Source: Palsa-744 sp963734815
GTDB lineage: Bacteria > Actinomycetota > Thermoleophilia > Solirubrobacterales > Solirubrobacteraceae
Reading direction: 5' to 3'
NCBI GenBank assembly: GCA_963734815.1
Contig: CAVTIH010000003.1
Location: forward strand, 1 to 64,000
DNA length: 64,000 nt
A program made the position numbers and the translations under genes. This document shows, in pieces, positions 1-8,903 of this stretch (the stretch's first letter is position 1; each line of letters opens with the position of its first letter). The notes below the pieces were generated by a model. That model saw nothing but the letters and a program-made list of their open reading frames with translations, did not search any database and was not told the origin of the DNA.

Positions 1-133
1 AGGGCCATCTTCGCCCGGCTCGCCACGCCGCCGTATCCGCTGCTCCCACCTGGAGCACTCAGTGCTCACTACGGAGGATTACCGGGGCCAGCACTGATGA
101 CCGGCACCGCTATGGGCATCTACGGTGTGAGCA
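1..133. other. Left-edge stretch without a convincing gene
   Basis: One + strand frame is open from the window edge to a TGA at 95-97 and could be the last codons of an upstream gene, but its composition is not recognisable as protein. I see no promoter motif or RNA gene here. Confidence 0.3.
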
Positions 134-1354
134 ATGCCTGGTCGCAGCCTTCGCATAGCGCGCATCGCCGGAATCCCCGTCGGGGTCAGCCCGTGGTGGC
201 TGGTGATCGTCGCGTTGATCACCTGGTCGCTGGGCGCCTCCTACTTCCCCGAAGTGATACATGGCATCAGCCCCGCCGCGTCCTACGCGCTGGGGCTCTC
301 AAGCGCGCTGCTCTTGTTTGCAAGCATCCTCGCGCACGAGTTCGGCCACGCGATCGTCGCGCGGCGGCACGGCATCGAAGTCGAGGAGATCGACCTGTGG
401 CTGCTCGGCGGCGTCTCGCGTATGCGCGGGGAGGCACACGACCCACGCGACGAGCTGCGCTACGCCCTGGCGGGTCCCGCCGTCACAGCGGTGATCGCCG
501 CCTGCTTCGGCGTGGTGGCGCTGCTGCTGCCGTCCTCGACGCCGGCGGCCATTCGTGCGCTCGTTGACTACCAGGTGTTCGTCAACGGGCTGATTCTCGT
601 CTTCAACCTGCTGCCCGCGTTCCCGCTCGACGGTGGGCGGGTGCTGCGCTCGCTGCTGTGGCGCCGCAGCGGTGATATCGGGAAGTCCACAGACACCGCC
701 GCGAGCGTCGGTCGCGCGTTCGGCTACCTGATGATCGTGCTCGGCGGCCTCGAGTTCCTGGGAGGCGCACCCGAGGGGCTGTGGCTGGCGCTGATCGGCT
801 TCTTCATCGTGATGGCCGCCGGTGCGCAGGCCGTCGGCGCACAGGTCCAGGCGGCCCTCTCTGGCGTGACGGCGGGTGAGCTGATGTCCACGCCGGCCGT
901 GAGCATCCCCGAGCACGCCTCTCTCGCTCACGCCGCCGAGGCATACTTTCGCCCCTACCGTTACAACGCATTTCCCGTCACCGACGAGCAGGGCCACGCG
1001 ATCGGGCTGGTCAGCATCGCCCAGGTCGAGGCGTACTTGCGCGGGCGGTGCTCCCCGGCAGAGATCCGCGCGGTAGCCGACTGCGACCCCGCCTTGATCG
1101 TGCACACCGAGGAGGACGTGGCACGACTGCTTGAGCGGCCTGCGTTCTCCAGGTTCGGGCGTGCCGTGGTCATCGACGCCGACGGCCGACCCGTCGGGCT
1201 GGTCTCGATCACCGACGTACAGCGCTCACTCCGCGCCTACAAGCTCACCGACCACAGTGATCGTGGACCCGCGCACGCGGCCCGCCGGTTGACGCATTCC
1301 CAGCGGGCTCAGGCTCGCGGAGGTGAGGAGCGAGCGATAGTGATGTACCAGTAG
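134..1354 (+). CDS. Site-2 protease family (M50) membrane metalloprotease with CBS domains
   Basis: A 406-aa intramembrane zinc metalloprotease of the S2P/SpoIVFB type. The zinc motif HEFGH lies at residues 68-72 within a hydrophobic segment, and the third ligand region NLLPAFPLDGGR at about 158-169 supplies Asp166. Hydrophobic segments fill residues 20-225. The C-terminal part (about 240-370) is two CBS repeats, with GLVSIAQVEAYL and GLVSITDVQRSL closing each, which in this family probably sense nucleotides. The ATG at 134 has only a weak upstream ribosome binding site. The last 46 bp overlap the 3' end of the opposite-strand gene. Substrate unknown; the family call is strong. Confidence 0.9.
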   Translation: MPGRSLRIARIAGIPVGVSPWWLVIVALITWSLGASYFPEVIHGISPAASYALGLSSALLLFASILAHEFGHAIVARRHGIEVEEIDLWLLGGVSRMRGEAHDPRDELRYALAGPAVTAVIAACFGVVALLLPSSTPAAIRALVDYQVFVNGLILVFNLLPAFPLDGGRVLRSLLWRRSGDIGKSTDTAASVGRAFGYLMIVLGGLEFLGGAPEGLWLALIGFFIVMAAGAQAVGAQVQAALSGVTAGELMSTPAVSIPEHASLAHAAEAYFRPYRYNAFPVTDEQGHAIGLVSIAQVEAYLRGRCSPAEIRAVADCDPALIVHTEEDVARLLERPAFSRFGRAVVIDADGRPVGLVSITDVQRSLRAYKLTDHSDRGPAHAARRLTHSQRAQARGGEERAIVMYQ

Positions 1355-1614
1355 CCACCCGCGAGGTTCAGCACGCCAATAACCAGGAAGAAGGCTCCCC
1401 ATCCGTAGGCGGCGTAGGAGAGGCACACGACGCCCGCGGTGGCCGCAACGAAGCTACCGGCAATGCGCGTGAGGCCAAAAGCGCGGAGGTGGCGGTACTC
1501 CCACGGATTGATCAGGCGTTGCAAGCCGGATCGCGGAGGGGATGCCCACCACCCGCGAAGACCTGTCCGCGCGGCGTTGTCGTTGGCTGCGTGCATCGGG
1601 GGCGTTCCGCTCAC
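1309..1614 (-). CDS. Small two-helix membrane protein, unknown function
   Basis: A 101-aa protein with a charged N-terminal 50 residues and two hydrophobic segments (about residues 50-70 and 72-92). Its ATG overlaps the stop of the upstream membrane protein by 4 bp (ATGA), making it the last gene of the PEP synthase/oxidoreductase operon. Its 3' end overlaps the convergent S2P protease gene by 46 bp. No family name is recognised; coding is supported by protein-like composition and translational coupling. Confidence 0.65.
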   Translation of the reverse strand: MSGTPPMHAANDNAARTGLRGWWASPPRSGLQRLINPWEYRHLRAFGLTRIAGSFVAATAGVVCLSYAAYGWGAFFLVIGVLNLAGGYWYITIARSSPPRA

Positions 1615-1835
1615 CGCTTCACGAACCTCAAATAGAACGCCCCGAACACCAGGACAATCCCCACGTTGACGATCAGGCGCTCCCAGAACCGATGCCTGAA
1701 GAACAAGACATCCACGGCGACCACGACGGCTACCAGCGCGAGCACATAGAGCACGACGCCTGCCTGCCTTCCCATCCGTTCCACTCTACTGCCCGATAGG
1801 TCTTTCACATTCTGTCTCGTCGGATGTTCATACAT
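1611..1835 (-). CDS. Small membrane protein, unknown function
   Basis: A 74-aa protein with two closely spaced hydrophobic helices (about residues 27-46 and 55-70) separated by a basic/aromatic turn (FFRHRFWER). It overlaps the preceding ferredoxin-flavoprotein gene by 8 bp and the following gene by 4 bp. A start inside the ORF (Met at residue 22) would also give a complete two-helix protein, so the N-terminus is uncertain. The position suggests a membrane partner for the redox enzyme, but that is inference from context. Confidence 0.6.
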   Translation of the reverse strand: MYEHPTRQNVKDLSGSRVERMGRQAGVVLYVLALVAVVVAVDVLFFRHRFWERLIVNVGIVLVFGAFYLRFVKR

Positions 1836-3453
1836 CCTCGGGGATCATCTCGATCGCACCACAGGGGCACTCCTGCACACAGATTCCACAGCCCTTGCAG
1901 TAGTCCAGGTCGAACGCATAGCCGTCGCCCTCATCGACCTTGAGGACCGCGTTATCGGGGCACACGCCATAGCAGTTGTCGCAGCCGAAGCAGTTGCCGC
2001 AGGACAGGCAGCGACGCGCCTCAAACAGCGCGTTGGTCTCATCCAGGCCCTGTGTCACCTCATCGAAGGTGGACTGCCGGCGGATGATGTCCAACTGCGG
2101 CGCGACGGTCAATGGTGCGTCGGCGTAGTACCAGGTGTTCAGCGTCGGGAAGTCTGCAAGCTCTCCGACCGCAGGGTGCGTGAACTCGCGGCCGGCAAGC
2201 CAGGCGTCGATGTTGCGGGCGGCCTGCTTGCCGTGCCCGATGCCGACGGTAACGGTGCGGTCGGCCGGCACCATGTCCCCGCCGGCGAAGATGCCCTCGT
2301 GGCCGGTCATCATGCGCTCATCGACCTGAACGACACCATCCTCGACCTGTAGGCCCGGCACGCCGTCGAGCAGCGACAGGTCGGCTTCCTGGCCGAGCGC
2401 GAGGACGAGTGAGTCGGCCTTCAGCTCCGCGAGCTCGCCGGTGGGCTGGGGAAATCCGCTCTCGTCGAGCTCCATCTTCTCCAGCAACACCCTGCCCTCG
2501 CTGGCGTGGCGGATGGTGGATAGCCACTTCATCATCACGCCCTCTTCGAGCGCTTCCTGCACCTCGGAGTCGTGGGCGGGCATCCGCTCGCGTGTGCGAC
2601 GGTAGACGACGATCGCGTCGCTCGCCCCGAGGCGCTTGGCGGTGCGCGCGGCATCCATCGCCGTGTTCCCGCCGCCGTAGACGACCACGCGACGGCCGAG
2701 CAACGGGCGCTCCTGGCCCTCCATGCTTGCCAGCAGCGTCACCGCGTCCAGGATGTGCGCGGCCTCCCCGGCGGGAATGTATGCACGCCTGCCGATGTGC
2801 GCACCGACGGCCAGAAACGCCGCGTCGAACCCGCCGTCTCGTATCGCATCGAGGATGCTCGTGACCTTGCTGTCCAGTTCGAGCGTGACCCCGAGGTCAA
2901 GGATGCGCGCGATCTCGGCGTCCAGAACATCCCGCGGCAAACGGTATGTGGGGATGCCGAAGCGCATCATGCCGCCGGCGACCGGCCCCGCGTCTCGGAT
3001 CGTGACCGTGTGCCCGCGCCGCGCGAGCTGGTAAGCCGCCGACAGGCCGGAGGGACCGGCGCCGACGACGAGCACACGCTTGCCGGTCGGCTCGGCGTCT
3101 ACGGTCAGTCGCCAGCCCTGGCGGATCGCCTCGTCGCCGAGGAATCGCTCGACGCCGTGGATGCCTACGGGATCGTCCAGCTGCGCGCGGTTGCAGGCGG
3201 TCTCGCATGGGTGGTAGCAGACGCGGCCCATCACAGCGGGCAGCGGGTTGTCCTTGACCAGCTCCCGCCACGCTGTCTCGTAGTCGCCGGACTCGGCGTG
3301 GTAGAGCCACTGTTGGATGTTCTCGCCGGCTGGGCAGGCGTGGTTGCACGGCGGCAGCCTGTGCACATACACGGGCCGCTCCTGCCGCCAGGCGCCAGTC
3401 TTGTTGGCAAGACTCGATCCAACGTCCAGCGTGATCGCAAACGGCTTATCCAC
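1828..3453 (-). CDS. GltD-like FAD/NAD(P) oxidoreductase fused to 2[4Fe-4S] ferredoxin (PorD-like)
   Basis: A 541-aa flavoprotein that should move electrons between ferredoxin-type clusters and NAD(P)H. In order: an N-terminal Fe-S region with CNHACPAGENIQ (36-47) and CYHPCETACNR (79-89), as in glutamate synthase small subunits; an FAD Rossmann motif GAGPSG (131-136); a second dinucleotide motif VVYGGGNTAMDAA (about residue 257); and a C-terminal ferredoxin part with two cysteine clusters (CGNCFGCDNCYGVCP and CKGCGICVQECPCGA). No glutamate synthase large subunit is nearby. The gene overlaps the TPP subunit by 8 bp, so it most likely acts as the delta/NAD(P)-linking subunit of the 2-oxoacid oxidoreductase. 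Confidence 0.88.
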   Translation of the reverse strand: MDKPFAITLDVGSSLANKTGAWRQERPVYVHRLPPCNHACPAGENIQQWLYHAESGDYETAWRELVKDNPLPAVMGRVCYHPCETACNRAQLDDPVGIHGVERFLGDEAIRQGWRLTVDAEPTGKRVLVVGAGPSGLSAAYQLARRGHTVTIRDAGPVAGGMMRFGIPTYRLPRDVLDAEIARILDLGVTLELDSKVTSILDAIRDGGFDAAFLAVGAHIGRRAYIPAGEAAHILDAVTLLASMEGQERPLLGRRVVVYGGGNTAMDAARTAKRLGASDAIVVYRRTRERMPAHDSEVQEALEEGVMMKWLSTIRHASEGRVLLEKMELDESGFPQPTGELAELKADSLVLALGQEADLSLLDGVPGLQVEDGVVQVDERMMTGHEGIFAGGDMVPADRTVTVGIGHGKQAARNIDAWLAGREFTHPAVGELADFPTLNTWYYADAPLTVAPQLDIIRRQSTFDEVTQGLDETNALFEARRCLSCGNCFGCDNCYGVCPDNAVLKVDEGDGYAFDLDYCKGCGICVQECPCGAIEMIPEDV

Positions 3454-4492
3454 CGTTGCTCACCGCCCCTTGCTCGTCACGGCGCTCAGCGAGGCCGGGG
3501 CGCCCGCCGAGCGGGCCGAAGCGGCGGATGTTGCGATCCGCGCCGGCCTGGATGCGCGCGATCACCTCGCTGTGCAGCTCGGGCTCGAATAGGTGCGCGA
3601 AGCGCTTCTGTGGCCGCAGGTACTCCTCGACGGGCACCTGCCGACGAATCTCAGAGACACCGCACAGCTCTCCGTCGCGCGCCTCGAACACCGGGAAGAT
3701 GCCCGACTCCTTCGCCAAACGGGCAATCCTGATCGTGTCCTTCGACGCGCTGCCCCAGCCCAACGGACAGGGGACGAACACGTGCAGGTAGCGCGCGCCT
3801 CGCAGCCCCATCGCGGTCTGCACCTTCGCCTCCAGGTCGCGCAGCTCGGCGACGGTCGCAGTCGCCACGTAGGGGATCTCGTGCGCCATCGCAATCAGCG
3901 GCGCGCTCTTGCCCTGCCCGAACACATTGCCCGGCTCCGGGCCGACGGCCTGCGTGGTCGCTGTGCGCGCGGCGGGCGGCGTGGCGCCCGAGCGCTGCAC
4001 GCCCGTGTTCATGTACGCCTCGTTGTCGTAACAGATGTAGAGCACGTCATCGTTTCGCTCGAACATCCCCGACAGGCACGCCATCCCGATATCGACGGTG
4101 CCGCCATCACCGCCCTGACCGACGACCCGGATGTCCTCACGGCCCTTGGCGCGCAGCGCGGCGGCGATGCCCGTCGAGACGGCGGGCGCGTTCCCGAACA
4201 GCGAGTGAATCCACGGTATCCGCCACGAGCTCTCCGGGTAGGGCGTCGAGAACACCTCCAGGCAGCCGGTCGCATTCGCGGCGATCATCCGCCCGCCCGT
4301 GGCTCGCATCGCCGCGTCAAGCGCATACCGTGCGCCGAGCGCCTCCCCGCAGCCCTGGCAAGCACGGTGCCCGCACGTGATCGAGTTGGTGCGCTCATCA
4401 CCGGCCTGCACCGAGCGCTGCTCAGGATCGAGCAGCCGGTTGCCAACGGCGAAGCTGCCGGTCTGGTAGAAACGAATCGCGGGCGCGGTCAT
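3446..4492 (-). CDS. porB: 2-oxoacid:ferredoxin oxidoreductase beta subunit (TPP-binding)
   Basis: A 348-aa TPP-dependent subunit. A cysteine cluster CGHRACQGCGEAL sits at 40-52 and the TPP/Mg motif GDGGTVDIG (128-136) is followed by DNEAYMNTG (156-164), the hallmark of pyruvate-type oxidoreductase beta chains. The open frame extends 34 codons further upstream into porA, but the ATG at 4492 is preferred: it is preceded by GAGGAG at good spacing and lies 13 bp after the porA stop. Likely substrate is pyruvate/acetyl-CoA given the adjacent PEP synthase, but other 2-oxoacids cannot be excluded. Confidence 0.9.
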   Translation of the reverse strand: MTAPAIRFYQTGSFAVGNRLLDPEQRSVQAGDERTNSITCGHRACQGCGEALGARYALDAAMRATGGRMIAANATGCLEVFSTPYPESSWRIPWIHSLFGNAPAVSTGIAAALRAKGREDIRVVGQGGDGGTVDIGMACLSGMFERNDDVLYICYDNEAYMNTGVQRSGATPPAARTATTQAVGPEPGNVFGQGKSAPLIAMAHEIPYVATATVAELRDLEAKVQTAMGLRGARYLHVFVPCPLGWGSASKDTIRIARLAKESGIFPVFEARDGELCGVSEIRRQVPVEEYLRPQKRFAHLFEPELHSEVIARIQAGADRNIRRFGPLGGRPGLAERRDEQGAVSNGG

Positions 4493-4505
4493 GCCTGTCT
4501 GCTCC

Positions 4506-5759
4506 TCACACCGGCCCCGCCGCGACCGTGCCGAGGTCCCGCAGAATGTTCTCGGCGTGCGGACCCGAGGCCCGCGAGGCGCCCATCCGCTCAAGCTCCC
4601 GGTTCACGACATCCCAGTCCATGTCCAGGAACGTCAACGCCTCCAAGCGGTCGGCTGCCGCGTCGGTGAACAGACTGTGCAGCGAGGACTTGGTGATCGG
4701 CCGTCCGCCGAGGCCAGCGATCACCGTGTAGCCGTGCAGTTGGATGCCGGCGAGCGCCATGCGCACGTTCGCGGAGACGATCCCGCCGATGCCGACCGCG
4801 AGCGCCTTCTCCAACACCACCACACGCTCGGCATGACCCACCGCCGCTCGCAACGCATCGAGCGGGAAGGGCCGGAAGGAGCAGATCCCGACCGCCCCGA
4901 TCTTCACGCCCTGCTCGCGCAGCTCGTCGATCGTGTCCTTGATCGTCCCCAACACCGACCCGAGCGCCACCACAATCGTCTCCGCGTCCTCGCTGCGGTA
5001 GGTGCGGATCAGGCCACCGGAGTCCCGTCCAAACGCGCGCTGAAACTCGCCGGCGATCTCGGGGATCAGCTGCAGGGCCTGCATCTGCTTGGCGTGCGCG
5101 AGGTACTTCACCTCCATGAACGCCTCGGGGCCGACCATCGCGCCGATCGACACCGGCTCATCCGGGTCGAGCACCTGCCGCGGCTCAAACGCCGGCAGGA
5201 ACCCGTCGACCTGCTCCTGCGTGGGAATCTCCAGACGCTCGACGGCGTGCGTGAGGATGAATCCGTCCATGCAGACCATCACCGGAGTGGAAAGCTGCTC
5301 GGCCAGGGCGAACGCCTGGACGTGCAGGTCGAGCGCCTCCTGGTTGGTCTCGGCGTAGAGCTGTATCCAGCCCGAATCTCGCTGCGACATCGAATCCGAG
5401 TGGTCGTTCCAGATGTTGATCGGGGCGCCGATCGCGCGGTTGGCGACAGTCATCACGATCGGCAGACCGAGCCCCGAAGCGTTATAGAGCGCCTCGGTCA
5501 TATACAAGAGCCCCTGGCTCGCCGTCGCCGTGTACGCCCGCGCGCCGGTCGCTGATGCGCCGATCGCCACCGACATCGCGGCGAACTCCGACTCCACGTT
5601 CACGAACTCGCACGGCGAAAGCTCCCCCGTCTTCACCAGCTGGGAAAGGTTCTCCACGATGTGCGTCTGCGGCGAGATCGGGTAGGCGCAGATGACCTCC
5701 GGCCGGCACAACGCCACCGCCTCCGCTACCGCACGCGATCCCTCAACCTGACGCAGCAC
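4506..5759 (-). CDS. porA: 2-oxoacid:ferredoxin oxidoreductase alpha subunit
   Basis: A 417-aa subunit carrying the pyrimidine-binding TPP domain and transketolase C-terminal-like domain II. Residues 1-200 include the PorA-typical AYPISPQTHIVE and the conserved VESEFAAMSVAIGAS and TATASQGLLYM stretches. The second half (VALGSVLGTIKDTID, SFRPFPLDALR) matches domain II. It overlaps porG by 17 bp and precedes porB by 13 bp. Gamma, alpha and beta are separate genes, the four-subunit PorGDAB-like arrangement, with the delta function apparently supplied by the GltD-ferredoxin fusion. Confidence 0.9.
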   Translation of the reverse strand: MLRQVEGSRAVAEAVALCRPEVICAYPISPQTHIVENLSQLVKTGELSPCEFVNVESEFAAMSVAIGASATGARAYTATASQGLLYMTEALYNASGLGLPIVMTVANRAIGAPINIWNDHSDSMSQRDSGWIQLYAETNQEALDLHVQAFALAEQLSTPVMVCMDGFILTHAVERLEIPTQEQVDGFLPAFEPRQVLDPDEPVSIGAMVGPEAFMEVKYLAHAKQMQALQLIPEIAGEFQRAFGRDSGGLIRTYRSEDAETIVVALGSVLGTIKDTIDELREQGVKIGAVGICSFRPFPLDALRAAVGHAERVVVLEKALAVGIGGIVSANVRMALAGIQLHGYTVIAGLGGRPITKSSLHSLFTDAAADRLEALTFLDMDWDVVNRELERMGASRASGPHAENILRDLGTVAAGPV

Positions 5760-6336
5760 CGCTCAACTCCCTACGCTCGTCAGCGACCCAGGCGTAGGCC
5801 GCCATCGCCGCCGCCACATTGCCCTCGCCGATATTCCCGGTGAAGCGCTCGCGGATCGCCTTCACTACAGCGTCCAGCGAGACCAGCCCGCTGAGCGCCG
5901 CGAAACCGCCGAGCAGCGCTGCGTTGGCGATTGGCCGCCCAGCGTGTTCGCGTGCCAGCTCGCCGGCGGGCACGGTCAAGAGCCGCTCGTGACGGAACCC
6001 TGCCACGAACTCGCCCAGGCCGAGCTCGTCAAAGCTCCGTGTGCTGTTGATGAGGATGAACCCCTCCGGGGCAAGACCGCCGAACACGTCCACCTGGTGC
6101 AGCAGCGTCGGGTCGATGACGATCAGCACGTCGGGCGCCATCACAGGCTCCCGCACACGGATCTCACGCTCGTCGATCCGGCAGAACGACACGACGGGCG
6201 CACCCATACGCTCTGAGCCGAAGCTCGGGAACGCCTGCGCGTAGCGGCCCTCATCGAACGCCGCGAGCGCCAGCAGCTCCGCGGCGGTGACGACGCCCTG
6301 CCCGCCGCGGCCGTGGATACGGACCTGCAACATCAC
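5743..6336 (-). CDS. porG: 2-oxoacid:ferredoxin oxidoreductase gamma subunit
   Basis: A 197-aa protein of usual length for the gamma subunit, opening with the diagnostic VRIHGRGGQGVVTAAELLA and followed by AFPSFGSERMGAPV. It completes the CoA-handling part of the enzyme. The ATG overlaps the PEP synthase stop by 4 bp (ATGA) and its own 3' end overlaps porA by 17 bp, so all subunits are translationally coupled. Confidence 0.9.
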   Translation of the reverse strand: MMLQVRIHGRGGQGVVTAAELLALAAFDEGRYAQAFPSFGSERMGAPVVSFCRIDEREIRVREPVMAPDVLIVIDPTLLHQVDVFGGLAPEGFILINSTRSFDELGLGEFVAGFRHERLLTVPAGELAREHAGRPIANAALLGGFAALSGLVSLDAVVKAIRERFTGNIGEGNVAAAMAAYAWVADERRELSGAASG

Positions 6337-8741
6337 CGGGTCCCGAGATGCGCGCCGGGAACGGTGGCCCGCTCAGCAGCGATGTCGTGCGCGCGTGCGA
6401 AGTCGAGCATCACGCGCTGCTCCGCCGCGGCCACCAGCGCTCGGGTGCGGTCGATTACATCGACGTTGACTGAGATCGCGTCGATGCCCGCGCGCACCAA
6501 AAGCTCTGCGTACTCGGGATACACCGACGGCGCCTGCCCACAGATCGAGGTCCGCAACCCCAGCTCGCGGGCACGCGGGATCAGCTCCCGCAAATACGTC
6601 GTGACGGCGGGGTCGCGCTCGTCGAACGTTTCAGCCAGCACCTCGTTGTCACGGTCGGCGCCAAGCAGCAGCTGGGTGAGGTCGTTGGAGCCGATCGAGA
6701 TGCCGCTCACGCCGAGCGCCGCGTACTCGGAGAGGTTGAACAGCACCGAGGGGACCTCCGCCATCACCCACAGCTCGAAACCGGGCCGGTCAAGCAGCCC
6801 CGACTCGGCGATCAGGTCACGGCAGCGGCGCAGCTCTCGGGCGGTGCGCACGAACGGGAGCATCACGTGCAGGTTGTGCTGGCCGGCGTCCCACACCCTG
6901 CGCACCGCCTCCAGCTCAAGCGCAAAGACATCCGGCTCGCGGGTGTAGCGCAGCGCGCCGCGGTAGCCGATCATCGGGTTGGCCTCCTGGGGCTCAAACC
7001 GCTCTCCGCCGCGCAGCCCGGAGAACTCGTTGGTGCGAAAGTCGATCGTGCGGTAGGTCACGGGCCGCGGCGCGAAGCCGACCGCGAACGCGCTCAAGCC
7101 CTCAGCCATGCGGGCGACAAGCTCCTCGCCCCGGCCCTCCTCGAGCAGCGTGCGGGGATGATCGCCCGCCAGCGCCTCCAGCACCATCATCTCCGCCCGC
7201 AACAAGCCAACACCGTCGACCGGCAGGTCCTTGACCCGCTGCACCTGCGAGGGCTCAGATAGGTTCACGAGGATCTGCGTCGCCGTCACGGCAGCCGCCG
7301 AGGATGCACCCAGGCTGACCCTCGCGGCCTGCTGGCCACCGGAGGGCACCCGTGCGGGCTCGAGTGCACATGCGCCCTCCAATACCAGCCCGCGAGTCGC
7401 GTCGACGGTCACGATCTCGCCGTCGCGCAGCTTGCTGGTCGCTTCGCCGGTGCCGACGACGCAGGGGATGCCAAGCTCGCGTGAGACGATCGCGGCGTGG
7501 CAGGTCATGCCGCCCGAGTCGGTGACGACGCCGGCCGCGCGGCGCAGCAGCGGCAGCCAATCAGGGGAGGTCATGTGGGTGACGAGCACATCCCCGTCGC
7601 CGAGCGCGGCGGCGTCGGCGAGCGAGGTGAGCACGCGAGCGGCGCCGCTCGCGCTGCCCGGCGCTCCGCCCAGCCCACGCAAGAGCACCGTCTGCGGCTG
7701 CTCAGACTGCGCTACGCCGGCGCTGGGTGTGGGCTGCTGCTCGTCGTGGAGCGTGGTGATCGGACGGCTCTGCAGCATCCACAGCTTCCCGTCGGGATCA
7801 AACGCCCACTCGGTGTCCTGTGGGGAGCCGTAGTGCTCCTCGATGCGCAGGCCAAGCGCGGCCACAGCCATGACCTCCCGCTCATCCAACGTGGGACGCA
7901 GACCCTCCTCGTGCGAGAGGGGCCGCGTGCGAGTGCCACCCTGAGCGTCATATTCGATCGCCAGCTCCTTGCAGTGAACGTCGCGGCGCCACACCGACGC
8001 CGGGTCCTTCCGCACCACGTAGCGATCGGGTGAGACCGAGCCTGAGACGACGGCCTCGCCGAGACCGAAGGACCCCTCGATCACGAGCTCGTTGCGCTCG
8101 CCCGTCGCGGGGTTGACGGTGAACATCACGCCGGCGCGCGTGGAGGCTACCTGGCGCTGCACGACGACCGCGATGTCCATATCCGCCTGTGCGAAGCCGT
8201 TGATGCCGCGGTAGTAGATAGTGCGCGTCCCAAACAACGACCGCCAGCAATCGCGCACCGCGTCGATCACCGCGTTTGAGCCGCGGACGTTCAGGAAGGT
8301 CTCGTTCATTCCCGCGAACGAGGTCTCGGCGGTGTCCTCCGCCGTCGCTGAGGAGCGCACGGCCACAGGCCCCTCGGCGTCCTCGCCCACAAGCTGCTCG
8401 TAGCGCGAGCGTATCTCGCGCTGCAGAACCTCCGGCATCGGGGTAGCGTCGACCATCTCTCGTGCGGCAACGCTCGCCGCCTGCAAAGCCGCGGTGTCCT
8501 CGACATCCACGTCGTCAAGCAACTCCGCGAGGCGCTCGCGCAGCCCGCTCTCAGCGCAGAACGCCGCGTAGGCTGGGGCACCGATGACGAAGCCCTCTGG
8601 CACGGGCAGACCCGCGCAGGTCAGCTCGCCCAGGTTCGCGCCCTTGCCGCCCGCGAACTGCACATCCTCACGGCCGAGCTGCGCGAGCGAGCGGACCAGC
8701 TCCAGGCCGGACATGGCAGGTGCTGGGGGCGAGACGCTCAT
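6333..8741 (-). CDS. ppsA: Phosphoenolpyruvate synthase (pyruvate, water dikinase)
   Basis: An 802-aa, full-length enzyme that converts pyruvate and ATP to PEP, AMP and phosphate. The N-terminal ATP-grasp part (to about 330) has GGKGANLGEL and VAVRSSATAEDTAETSFAG. The swivelling phosphohistidine domain carries the catalytic His415 in GGMTCHAAIVSRELGIPCVVG. The C-terminal barrel includes GSNDLTQL and the proton-donor cysteine motif SICGQAPS. A strong AGGAGG ribosome site precedes the ATG at 8741. It is the first gene of the operon with the 2-oxoacid:ferredoxin oxidoreductase, which would supply pyruvate for gluconeogenesis. Confidence 0.95.
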   Translation of the reverse strand: MSVSPPAPAMSGLELVRSLAQLGREDVQFAGGKGANLGELTCAGLPVPEGFVIGAPAYAAFCAESGLRERLAELLDDVDVEDTAALQAASVAAREMVDATPMPEVLQREIRSRYEQLVGEDAEGPVAVRSSATAEDTAETSFAGMNETFLNVRGSNAVIDAVRDCWRSLFGTRTIYYRGINGFAQADMDIAVVVQRQVASTRAGVMFTVNPATGERNELVIEGSFGLGEAVVSGSVSPDRYVVRKDPASVWRRDVHCKELAIEYDAQGGTRTRPLSHEEGLRPTLDEREVMAVAALGLRIEEHYGSPQDTEWAFDPDGKLWMLQSRPITTLHDEQQPTPSAGVAQSEQPQTVLLRGLGGAPGSASGAARVLTSLADAAALGDGDVLVTHMTSPDWLPLLRRAAGVVTDSGGMTCHAAIVSRELGIPCVVGTGEATSKLRDGEIVTVDATRGLVLEGACALEPARVPSGGQQAARVSLGASSAAAVTATQILVNLSEPSQVQRVKDLPVDGVGLLRAEMMVLEALAGDHPRTLLEEGRGEELVARMAEGLSAFAVGFAPRPVTYRTIDFRTNEFSGLRGGERFEPQEANPMIGYRGALRYTREPDVFALELEAVRRVWDAGQHNLHVMLPFVRTARELRRCRDLIAESGLLDRPGFELWVMAEVPSVLFNLSEYAALGVSGISIGSNDLTQLLLGADRDNEVLAETFDERDPAVTTYLRELIPRARELGLRTSICGQAPSVYPEYAELLVRAGIDAISVNVDVIDRTRALVAAAEQRVMLDFARAHDIAAERATVPGAHLGTR

Positions 8742-8903
8742 TGTTAGTTCCTCCTGTGTCGTGGCTACTCGATCGCGGTCGCTCTGACCGCTTACAAGTC
8801 AACTCGCCGCCGCTGCGGGCGCCTACCGCACTCCTCCCTGAACGAACTCGGTAGTTCCCACCCATGACCGTGCTCGCCGCCGGCGCGTAGTGTTGAACGT
8901 CAG
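8742..8903. promoter_or_regulatory. Divergent intergenic region between ppsA and the CoA-transferase
   Basis: These 162 bp must hold the promoters of the seven-gene minus-strand operon and of the plus-strand CoA-transferase gene. Only the AGGAGG Shine-Dalgarno of ppsA is clear; no consensus -35/-10 pair or palindrome stands out. Confidence 0.45.

Noticed and set aside
299..1105. Long antisense ORFs inside the M50 protease gene and in many other GC-rich genes
   Set aside because: They arise from GC-biased third positions; their peptides are low-complexity Arg/Ala/Pro-rich with no motif and are covered by strongly supported genes on the other strand.
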